Positions 12,286-25,049 of a stretch of DNA of 64,000 nt are shown piece after piece. Where the stretch lies: assembly GCF_019112545.1 (NCBI RefSeq), contig NW_025064887.1, positions 695,268-759,267 of the forward strand, written 5' to 3'. The notes under the pieces are model-generated. The model saw nothing but the letters and a program-made list of their open reading frames with translations. It searched no databases and was not told the origin of the DNA. The translations under genes and the position numbers were made by a program. The DNA comes from Guyanagaster necrorhizus. Its lineage: Eukaryota; Basidiomycota; Agaricomycetes; Agaricales; Physalacriaceae. Numbering within the stretch: the first letter of the stretch is position 1; every line of letters starts with the position of its first letter.

Positions 12286-14716
12286 CTATACTTCCCTGAA
12301 TTTCAAGACCAGCTGTTCTCCCTTCTTTTCCTGACCTTCAAGAACCGGTGCCATCACACCGCTTGTTGCGCGAATACACGTGGACCATCGCAGGGATACT
12401 TCCACTCGAACGACTGCACTATCTTAACTAGAAAGGCCTGAATCTTGAACACTCTGGAAATGCAATCTGGTTCAGTAGCCACGGAACATTGCGTCGAACT
12501 CACGCAAATTTCCACCTGGATTGGTTTTGGTTTTAGCGGGAAACCGCTGCTAGCAGAGATGGACTTACCCAAGGCATGACTGTGCGTCATTTACGAAGTT
12601 GCCACTGGGAGATGGCATAGTTAATTCTCACCCTTGAAACTAATACCAGCACACGCACAGATTGGAGTAAACACCGAAAGGACTGGTGGAACCATCTTTG
12701 TCAACACCCGTTGGGTGAATCCATCACTCGGGAACAATGTCATGTGCGTTATCTCCTCACACATCCCGGAGGCTACCAGAACGTGTCAAAGACCGGGACC
12801 TTGCAAATGAAATGGCTGTACCGGTTGTATCCTGAGACTGATGCATGTACGATCTGGCCTTTTCCCACAGGAATAGCTGATATTAATTTGCCATCCAGTG
12901 TCTTGATTGAATTTGAGAGGGGAAGTATATCATCTTCAGCCGGCTGTAAGAAAGGTCCATAGACTACGGGATGGAGACACAGTGCCTCCTGTGGGAGAAT
13001 CATTTCCAGGCCGTGGCAACCAAGTGCGTACTGGCAAACGTACCTTGATAACAGCGACTGTGTACTGCATGCTTTCGAAGTGCTTGGCTGTTAGTTCCTC
13101 TTGTCTTTCAGCACACTGTCGTGTTACTCTTATAACCTAGACCGCACCCGCTGTTAGGCATAGGGATGCCTACCCAATCCGTAGAGCAGAAACGCTATAG
13201 AATTTCCCGTCGTCTCATCTACATCTCCAAGTATCAGAGAAAATGTCAAGGACAGAAGAAACGCGCTTACGGCCTGCAACCATGATTGTTCTATCGGGTA
13301 CGTTGCAGTCAATATAAGTAATCCTGCTCGCCTCTGTCAATCACCTCATTTGTGCAGAGAACTCTTCTTCAGAGAGCCTGCCTTTTGGATCTTCTGATAA
13401 GTTCGTCTTGACTATGTTACAAGGGTATCAGCTACGCTTCGATAACAAACGACCACCCTTACCCATCACATCCATCACATCTTTCCCTATTTCGGTGCCA
13501 GCGAGTACTGCGGTAGTTCTATCCCTCACCAGAGCCATCGCTACACGATCTCCTTCAATTGCGACATTCTTCAGGCCTTGGAAACTTCGGGATGGAAGTT
13601 TTTCAAGAACGTGAAACACACTAATAGGTAAATATCCCAGAACATGTTGTGCGAATATTCTACCCTTAGACGCAGGCCAAACGTGCTTACGCTATAAACG
13701 GGTTCGAATATGCGTCAAGCAAAGAAGCGGCAGACGTACAGAAGATTTTTATATGCTTGAGCCAGCGGGTTCCTTTCGTTATCGAGCGCACCAAACTATC
13801 TTAGTTAATGCAGCTCGATGAGAGGCCTCGAAGCTCTTACTCGACATTTAAACCCAACTGACCAAAGGCATATTTTAGACACAGGGATGGCTTGTATAGA
13901 GGAAGAGACCCACCGTCTCCAATGGTGTCAAGTGTTGCGCGAGAAATACCATCAGTAACTTCAATCGCAGTCACTTCTTCTGAGTTGGCAATCATTCCTC
14001 GCCACTTTTCACAAAGCTGGATATACTGTTGAGTTGCGGTAAGCCCTTCCACGAATGGCACGCACACGTTCGCACTTTCCAGGAAGGCGGGTATCATTCC
14101 CCGACTTTCAAGATTGCCAAACGCTGGCGTGAGAAGCTTCCTGTGTCTCTTATGGTCGTCGTCTATATACATCAGTCCAACAATACAAGTGAACACTCAC
14201 CTTGAGCCCATGCTATCCCTCTTCCCAAGTAAATGCGGCCAAATTCGCGGCGAATCTCTGGTTTGCGCCACTTTGTACCTATACTTTGATAAATGTATTG
14301 CAAAGCCTAGTCTAGTGCGATAAATATGACTGAAGGCTTCTCCTACCTTGGGATTAGAAATAAGCAGACGATCTTTCTATTGAAGGCACTGTGAGTTAAC
14401 TATAGTAGTCGAGTATTAAACGATTCCTTTACCCCGAAAACGGCTTTAAACTGATACTCCGCGCCGTACTGTTCTTGCCATTTGAACACAAATTCACAAA
14501 CGCCATAGTGATAATATTCCCAGAAGTTTCCTAAACAAAGTTACTATGAGGAATAGAAAGCTAGAAAGAGAATCTAAGACCTAGGATTCCCTTGGACGAC
14601 ACAGCTGGACCTGGTACATAGGTGATTGAGGCGCGCGCGACAGTATGCCAGAACAGCTTGCGATACACCAATGCGATGATGAGAAATGAAAGAAGCACAG
14701 AAACATAATGATTCAT
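12286..14716 (-). pseudogene. Cytochrome P450, decayed
   Basis: Reads as a basidiomycete microsomal P450 from an N-terminal anchor (MNHYVSVLLSFLIIALVYR, 14716) to a C-terminal GVMAPVLEGQEKKGEQLV segment ending at 12286. Recognisable parts: DDDHKRHRKLLTPAFGN, a GFKCRFGALDNE segment, IEGDRVAMALVRDR, I-helix AGHETTGNSIAF (about 13190-13280), and the helix-K region KEALCLHPVVYGPF. Lesions: the ExxR arginine is Cys (TGT, 12977-12979); expected Trp and Arg of the WG...PERW block are stops (TGA at 12757-12759 and 12724-12726); the haem loop (12568-12597) reads FVNDAQSCLG, lacking the usual Gly and Arg but keeping Cys; the C-terminal segment is out of frame near 12385. Introns in the 5' half still splice in frame. 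Each point lesion is explainable as a C:G to T:A transition. No functional enzyme is expected. Confidence 0.88.
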
Positions 14717-14956
14717 TCTCTTTGTCAATGGTAGTGTGAAAAGAAATGGAAAGAAGCAACGCTTTGGCGAGTTTTGTTTTACATCAAACCATAAACGCCG
14801 AGAGATCCGGGCTCGGCGGCTGGTAGCAAGAAAACATGCGGAAATCACGATGTGAGCGCCTGTGTGTGAGACTTTGCACACTACCAAAATCATAGATGGC
14901 TCATACAGAGACTCGTAAGGGGCAATTGACGAAATTTGAAGGCTTCTGACCACAGC

Positions 14957-16297
14957 CTAAGAAAATATCGTATCCAGCCCCTTACCCTCCTTCCAGAAGT
15001 TCAACAAGGACCAAAGCGGTGTCACAGGCAGAAGATCACCCCTACCCAGGCCAGCTCTAAGAGCCCAATCAATGTACCATGGAAAGGACATGTTCAACCA
15101 AGCAAATACCCAAGCGTAACCGATAGAACGGCACACCAGTGGGTGAAGTTTCATGTCCGCTCGGCGAAATATGCCAATGACGGCGTCCTCGGTCACAATA
15201 GCCACAGGCTGGGCCAGGAAGAATGACAACGATGAGCCCAAGTATCTCCATTCCACCATGGCGTCGCCGAATATATGCATCAGACCAGACACACAGAATC
15301 CCATGATCAGCTGCATATAGGAGGATCCAAAAGATCCTCTTTTGAACCCGGCTGCTTGAGAAACAAACTTTCCTATCGACGATGCGTACTGCAAATGGTG
15401 ATGAATAAATGTCACAAGATAAGCAAAGAATAACATGCCCGTCTCAGCATTTGATGCCAGGTGCGGCTGAAAAAAGGCGCAAGTGTAAGGAACAGAAGTT
15501 TAGAGCAGAAGATTAAACTCACCCCCAAAAGTCCCGTACCGTATAAGCATCACTCCATCTTCCATAGGGAGCTGGCCAGTCTGATGGCATTGAAAAGCCA
15601 AGGGCAACACTGATGACGCTGATCAAATGATATTGTAGCTGTACTCCAGCATAAGGTATAGCCATCCACGCGATGATATTTGGACAACGCAATAAGAATC
15701 CCTGCGATGTGACTGACGCCGTTTCAAGCACAGCATCAGATAGAGAAAATAATGGATTGATGCGTCTGAATGTCTGAGCGGCATCGATAAAGAAGAAGAA
15801 TACAAGGATACGAAAAAGTCGCGAGCAGATAAAAGAGCCATGTGAAACGGCAGGCCGAGGAGGAACATGGGAGACCTAGAGGTCAGTGTTAAAGATGTTC
15901 AAATGATGAAAACAAAACAAACTTCATAGTTCCATCCAATCCCACGAGGAGAGTGTATGATACATGCCGCCCAGTAGACCCTTCGTAGAAACGAGCGTTT
16001 TTGTGGATCATCAGTATCTGAAAAGTGGCGGTACTGGATAATGGGCTCTGCCAAGAGGAGGAGATGAATGGCAGTAAAGAGCTGTCCACCAAGGGTAGAA
16101 CCCATTGCGTAGTCCTGCATCTTGTCAGGGCCAGTGGAATACTGCAAGCCTCTGTAAGTCAACCCAACGAAACCCAGGAGGTAGATAACCCGCGCCCATT
16201 TGGGCAGTCCTATGGCGAGGACAGCTGCCAGAAAGAGGTCGGGCAGTACAAGAAATTTCAACAGAGGAAATGGAGGTCGAATGTTATCTGTATGCAT
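14957..16297 (-). CDS. Wax-synthase-like membrane O-acyltransferase (MBOAT)
   Basis: Integral membrane acyltransferase of the wax-synthase domain family; fungal relatives transfer acyl groups to long-chain alcohols, sterols or secondary-metabolite alcohols, so the substrate is unknown. Exons 15923-16297, 15523-15875, 15439-15466 and 14957-15388 give 395 residues. The family signature DAYTVRDFWGRTWHQMLRR spans exons 2 and 3, and the active-site His is in MGFCVSGLMHIFGDAM. Multiple hydrophobic helices occur (for example FLVLPDLFLAAVLAIGL near the N-terminus). Exon 3 is 28 nt. The last intron (15389-15438, 50 nt) begins with GC rather than GT; no GT donor nearby keeps the frame. A decayed P450 lies immediately downstream, so the pair may once have worked together, but that is inference. 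Confidence 0.87.
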
Positions 16298-16401
16298 GGC
16301 TTGACTTGCAAGGGAAGCGCGGCAGAGCAACAACTCGTTGCGTGAGAATCTTCGGCATCACCCGTGGCGAGGACCCTGACCAACCTTTCACCACTGCCAA
16401 C
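16298..16401. promoter_or_regulatory. Short divergent promoter region between the acyltransferase and MCM7
   Basis: Only 104 nt lie between the two divergent start codons. The region must serve both promoters. No TATA box or cell-cycle element is convincing by eye; an MCB-type ACGCGT would be expected for an MCM gene, and I do not see one here. Confidence 0.4.
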
Positions 16402-19105
<2,704 letters not shown>

Positions 19106-19488
19106 TTCATCATGCTCCTCCGAGCCTCAGACTGTTACTTATGCTCTTGTTTTTGCCGCAGTGTTTTGTAGTATATCTCTATTATATTGATGTTGTATTT
19201 CACAGTGACGATCGATATTTCAAATCATCTCATGAGGATTCAAGGTGAACGTTGCTACTACCACGCTTCACAAATCAGTGGGTATTATGATCTGCCGTGT
19301 GCCCCAATTTTTACTCGTTTGAAAGGACCAAGATAATACAGCAGGTTAGCGCTTTGAGCCCAATTTGGGCCAACGGCGTTGTCACTGCATGACCGTGTAC
19401 GTGGAGCCACGCGAACTTCATCAGTGGCTGTGCTGCACACTTCAATGCATGGTGGCAGTCTTTCGCTTTCTTTTCCTTCCCTTCAATA
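19106..19488. other. Intergenic, MCM7 3' flank and KEX2 promoter
   Basis: About 380 nt between two plus-strand genes. It contains the MCM7 3' end and KEX2 upstream sequence, including a pyrimidine-rich stretch just before the KEX2 start. No other feature seen. Confidence 0.5.
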
Positions 19489-22269
19489 ATGTGGCTGCCA
19501 TGGTCACTGCTGGCCTTGTCTACATATTATTCCTTTAGCTTTGCTCTTTTATCCACCAGACCGCAATATGACACTCACAACTACTATGTCCTCGAGCACG
19601 ATCCCCGCATTTCATCGCTGGACGATGTATCACACCTCCTCCAAGTCCAAGTCGTGGAGCCTATAAAAGACCTCGAGAATATTTGGTTGGTTAGATCAGA
19701 GAGAAGTGAGCAACAGTTGAATAGCAGGGTGGTCGGCGGGGACCATGTTCTCCAGAGGTATAAGCAGCTCCGCCGTGCTGCCGGGGATTCGTCAGTGTCA
19801 CGTCGGTCGAGTACGGTGTCTTCTGTGCGACATCTGTCGCGACAAGAGCCTCGCCAGCGTGTTAAGCGAGCACCACCAGCTGTCAGACCACCTCTAGAGA
19901 CTTCTGCCCGGAACGTTGCCAAGCGTCTAGGCATACAGGATCCGCTCTTTGACCAGCAATGGCATCTGGTAAACGACGAACACCCAGAGCATATGATGAA
20001 TGTTGTACCAGTGTGGGATATGGGGATCACAGGCAAGGGCGTCATTACTTCTCTCGTGGACGATGGATTGGACTATGACCATGATGACTTGAAAGACAAT
20101 TTCGTACGCCGCCAATCCTCTTTGATTGTTCTAGAATTCACTTTCCTGTTTGCACAGGATGCGCTCAACTCGTATGACTTCAACGACCATCAAGACCTTC
20201 CTACACCAAAACTTATAGATGATCATCATGGTACGCGGTGCGCCGGACAAGTTGCTGCGGGGAAGAACAATGCATGTGGTCTCGGTATTGCTTATGATGC
20301 CAAGGTCGCCGGCGTTCGTATCTTATCTGGACCGATTTCCGACGTCGACGAAGCAAAGGCGCTCAACTACGGCTACCAAAATGTATCCATATACAGCTGC
20401 AGTTGGGGACCTCCAGACAACGGCCAGGCCATGGAAGGGCCTTCCTACCTCATTCAGAAGGCGGTGGTCAACGGTATCAACAAGGGCAGAAATGGCAAAG
20501 GCTCTATCTTTGTTTTTGCTAGTGGCAACGGTGCAGATCATGGCGACCAGTGCAATTTCGATGGTTATACGAACAGTATCTATTCGGTCACTGTGTCTGC
20601 CATCGACTTCATGGGACTCCATCCATATTACTCAGAGCCCTGTGCAGCGAACATGATCGTTGCTTATAGTTCAGGGTCGGGGAAGCACATAGTACGTTCA
20701 TATTGGGTTTTAATTCCCTTAGACCTTATCGTACGCCAAGGTGACTACCGACAAAGGTCAAGGAAAGTGTGCAACTAGCCATGGAGGGACCTCAGCTGCC
20801 GCGCCAAATGCGGCAGGAGTGTTTACTCTTGCTATAGAAGCCAGGTATATTGATCTTAGTCAATCCATTCCACTGCTTCTGACCCACATGATAGACCCGA
20901 CTTAACCTGGCGTGACATCCAACACCTTTGTGTTGAGACAGCACGCATGGTTAACGAAGACGACGAAGACTGGGAGACAACAGCAACAGGACGCAAATAT
21001 AGCTATAAATATGGCTACGGCGCGTTGGACGCATACCTCTATGTCAAGGCCGCACAGGAATGGGAGCTAGTGAAGCCACAAGCGTGGATTAAGACACATA
21101 CCGTGCAGTTGGAAAACGGTACGATGGAAGAAGAAGGCAAATATTCTGGAGGCCAGTTTATCGGCGAGGGTGGAGTGACTAGCACAATCACGGTAACGGA
21201 GGACATGGTGCAACAACACAATTTTGAGAAGCTCGAGCACATTGACGTCAAAGTCTGGATTTCTCATCGTCGCCGGGGTGATGTTGAAGTAGAGATAGTG
21301 AGCCCGAATGGAATTAAAAGTATACTGGGAGGTAAGCGCAAGAAAGATACAGATCACACAGGATACCCAGGATGGAGATTTATGACCATAAAGCATTGGT
21401 GAGTGTTTTTTTTTTTTGACAAGGGCCTGGAAAGTGACAGTGCTCGCAGGGGAGAAAATCCCATTGGCCATTGGACGATCAGGGTTTCTGACCAAGGGAA
21501 CCCTGAGAACAACGGTAGTTTCCTGGGCTGGAATATGATGTTCTGGGGTTCCGCCAAGGATGTAGCTCTAGCAACGCCTTATGAGCTTCCACCAGAAGTG
21601 ACCGCGTTTCCCCCCACTGAGGATCCAGACGCCGATCTTCCTCCTACGACCACAAAAATTTACGATAAGCCTACCGTTCCGCCGCAGTCATCTCCGACAT
21701 CTACTATATCCGAAAGTGCTAGTGCCTCGAGCACTCCGACAGTCGATGAAGGCTGGTTCAATAGCCTGTCGAACCTTGTGTCGCATCCCAAATGGTTCTT
21801 TGGCGCTATCGGGGCTGTGGCCATCTTTGGCATCGGTGCTCTGATATTCTTATGGCGGCGTAGGCGTGCGGCGCGCAGAGCCAGGCATGCCGATTACTCT
21901 ACCATCCCAGGTAACGAAGAGCTACAGATGAGCACAGTTGGGTCAACATCACAACGGCCACGGACAACCAAAGAATTATATGATGCGTTCGGGGAGGTGT
22001 CGGATGACGAGGACGCCGATGAGGAGACGCATTTGCGTGGAGGGCACCCATTATCTGAAGGAATCGGGTTCCATTCCGGTTTCCTGGATGATGAAGAGCC
22101 TGAATCTGCTGGTGGGTCGGGGCCCCAACAACAGTACCGCGACAATCCTGAAGACGAGAGTCGAGTTGACGTAACAGAGAAGGAAAGGAAGCCTTCTCCT
22201 GAAAGATCTGCATCCACCAGTCCGAGTCTTAGCGGGGATGGTAGTTGGCAACATACCAGCGAAGTATAA
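19489..22269 (+). CDS. KEX2: Kexin, Golgi proprotein convertase (subtilase family)
   Basis: Calcium-dependent serine endoprotease that cleaves secretory precursors after dibasic sites in the late Golgi. Five exons (19489-20103, 20158-20691, 20741-20844, 20895-21398, 21450-22269) encode 858 residues: signal peptide, prodomain ending near a QRVKRAP dibasic stretch, S8 catalytic domain, P-domain, Thr/Ser-rich stalk, one membrane helix (WFFGAIGAVAIFGIGALIFL, about residue 700) and an acidic cytosolic tail. The catalytic triad is visible: Asp in LVDDGLDYDHDDL (about 191), His in HHGTRCAGQVAAG (about 229), Ser in SHGGTSAAAPNAAG (about 401), with oxyanion Asn in ASGNGADHG. Intron 1 (20104-20157, 54 nt) is in frame and stop-free, so a retained form would insert 18 residues in the catalytic domain. 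The tail contains several acidic and Tyr-based segments consistent with Golgi sorting. Confidence 0.96.
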
Positions 22270-22853
22270 TATGATACCTTGAATTGCCCACGCCAGAAAA
22301 CATACTTACGCATAGAGGATCATGATATTGGTTTGCGTGTTATTCATTCACAGTGTCTCTCCGTTCTCTTGTCGTGAAACTAATGGACCATGTCCGTGGG
22401 TGCCTGGAAGCCCGCAGTTCGAACTGGACGACGATTTCGAGCGATTTGCAAAGTCGGACCGCAGCAACTTGGTACTCCACAGATAGTCGGCGGCTTTTAC
22501 GATACGGTTGTTGTTCTTGCCGACCATGTGGACTGGCATATTGGTGGGGCCCATCACAGATAAGCTGACTGCCTGGGCTGGTAGTACCAGACCAAATCTC
22601 ACTCCTCATGGTTCCCGAATGACTTATCGATGCTTGTCGGATTGCAGCTCAGTCGGACTATCCGTGCATATTTCAAATGGTACGACTGCTCAGATCTCTT
22701 TCCTGATCAAATCGATCACGATAAGTGCCAGTCAGCTAGTAGTATCTTTACCTCTCGTCACCGCCGCGGCTGTGCCATGTGGTGCCTCCGAAGGTTGGGT
22801 ATATATACCGCCCTCTCATATCCTTATTACTCGACGTTTTCTCACTCCGAACC
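22270..22853. other. Intergenic, no gene recognised
   Basis: About 580 nt between KEX2 and the UNC93-like gene, both on the plus strand. Small overlapping frames occur on both strands (for example 22609-22340) but none shows a domain. The last 150 nt probably hold the promoter of the transporter gene. Confidence 0.5.
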
Positions 22854-24937
22854 ATGACAGAAACCAAAAAGGATTTCAGTACTAGCGTCTCTGGGGCACC
22901 CATTCAGGATGATGCTCGCAATGACATGAAGGTACACTGGTTCCGTAGTACTATATTTCAGATTCTCGTAGTTGGCGGGGTGTTTTTCTGTGTGAGTGCT
23001 TGTCGTTTTTCCTTTATAGTGAAGACATGTTTAGGTTATTTTTTCTACCATTTAGGCCCCGGTGTGTACAATGCTCCAGTGTCATTTCTCGTCTAGCAAG
23101 TTTATAGAGCATGGCAGGGAATGTACAATGCCCTAAGTTCATTGGGTGCTGGTGGCCTCGCTACACCATGGTATGCCAATGCTACGGCTGCTGCTGGATA
23201 TGGTTCGTCTCCTCCGGTCGTCCCGAAGATGTATGTGTTGACATTGTTTTAGTGTTCATGGCGGTCCTCTGTATAGTTGGTGGTATTATTGTCAGTAAGA
23301 TCGGTGTTCGATGGGCTCTTCTGGTGAGTGTGTCCCTCTCCTGTATCTCCACAGCATGGAACTAAGTGTCCACGAGATTGCAAGCACTGGTGATATCATG
23401 TAAGTACTCTTTCTTGCCGTGATCCATGCTCCGATCATCCGATTGAACATATCTCTAGTTACGCTGGAAGTCTTTATCTCAACTCAAAGAACGGGACGCA
23501 ATGGTTCTTGATGTTCGGAAAGTTCATCTTGTTATGTCTGTCCTGCTTTACTTACAATTACACCGCAGGTTCCATCATTTCCGGGATGACTGATGGTCTC
23601 ATGTATTCGGTAGAAGGTCCCATTATCACTTGTGCGCACTTCTCAGTATATTTGTTTTAAATGCGTTACTAACGCTCATTTCGCGAATTACAGCATACCC
23701 CGAGGAAGACAGACGAGGGCGTATGCTCGGTCTATGGGTGTTCATGCGCAATGCCGCGCCCGTCATCGGTGGAGCTATCATCTTTGGACTAAATTCCAGC
23801 ATCAACTCGACCGGTGCAGTTTCTTTGAAAACATACCTTGTCATTATTGGTATCATGTGCGCTGGGCCGTTCATCGCTCTTTTGCTGTCAAATCCCGAGC
23901 AGGTACAGCGGAAGGACGGCGTTAAGATTGCGCTAAGGAAAACTGGGTGGATCCAAACTTTCACTGAGTAAGGCAAATCTTCATCTTGTCAGCTGGAAGT
24001 CCTTAGATCCCATTACATAGATGGTTCCGTGTCGTCTCCAACAAACATGTGGATCAGTTCTTTCTCACTGCTCTGCATCCTCTCACCTTCAACCTTTATA
24101 GATGCTACTTTTGTGTCCGCTTTTCTTTACGTCATGGTTCTACGGTTCATACATTAGTACTTTGCAAACACAGTACTTCAATGTCCGAACCAGAGCTCTC
24201 TGCGCATTTGTCATCCCTTGGGGTGACATTTCTGGAGGCTTCATGATCGGATATTTCCTCGACAGCAAGCGTTTTACTGTCAAACAACGAGCGCGGTGGA
24301 GTTTCATTGCCTTGATGGTCCTGAACTTGGCTCTCTGGTTAGCTAGCTTTCATATCTCTGATACATTACTCACTGGTACACTTTCAAGGTTATGGGCAGC
24401 CATCGTTACTAAACAATTGGAAGACACAAAGCCCGAAATTGATTGGACTTCAGGGTCTTTCTTTGGCCGGACCTTTGCGTTGTTCCTACTTTTTGATCTA
24501 GCCACTATGGCGACACAGACCAGTTTGTACTGGATTATTTCACATAGTATGTTCCTAGTTCATCTGTGTTTTGTCTCTTCACTCATTTCAATCATTAGTG
24601 TCTGGCGATTTTCTATCTCTCTCGTATATGACGGGAACCCTTCGAGGTGTTGAATGCGCGGGCCAAGCCGTCGCATATGGTATTAAGTCGAGTGACACAA
24701 CTGATTGGCTATCCATTGGACTTAACGTTGGACTGAGTAAGTCCTCTTTATCTCTTACGTGAGGCATTATTTAAATCGTGACCATCTATAGTTGTTTTTT
24801 CGTTACCATTTGCATGGGCAGTCATCCGTAAGGTTGGCGTTGCCGAATTCAACATTATTCGGATCGCTGAAACTCAGGATCGGGAATCAGTAGTAGACTC
24901 AAAGAGTTTGTCTGATGATGAAAAAGATAATGTATGA
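22854..24937 (+). CDS. UNC93-like major facilitator membrane protein
   Basis: Multispanning carrier of the UNC-93-like branch of the major facilitator superfamily, common in fungi with unknown substrate. Eleven exons (22854-22991, 23056-23061, 23118-23202, 23253-23323, 23377-23399, 23459-23631, 23694-23967, 24021-24048, 24102-24546, 24599-24736, 24792-24937) give 508 residues. Family motifs: the first helix followed by FFCAPGMYNALSSLGAGG, then GLATPWYANATAAAGY, IVGGIIVSKIGVRWA, YPEEDRRGRMLGLWVFMRNA, and DRWF-type loops. Hydrophobic helices cover most of the protein (for example LCPLFFTSWFYGSYI). Exon 2 has only 6 nt, coding for the Ala-Pro of the conserved CAPGMYN motif. The C-terminus is a short acidic cytosolic tail. 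All phases join without stops, so it seems intact. Confidence 0.92.
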
Positions 24938-25049
24938 TGGCAGCGACTGGCTATTCTGGATTACGAGGCTGTGAACGCGCACTGCAATCATATATAGTGT
25001 ACGATACACTACTGATAAAGCACATTCTTAGAAAATTAGTGTGGGAAAA

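Noticed and set aside
12286..16297. Secondary-metabolite cluster (P450 plus acyltransferase)
   Set aside because: The P450 is dead, no terpene cyclase, PKS or NRPS is present, and neighbours are housekeeping genes.
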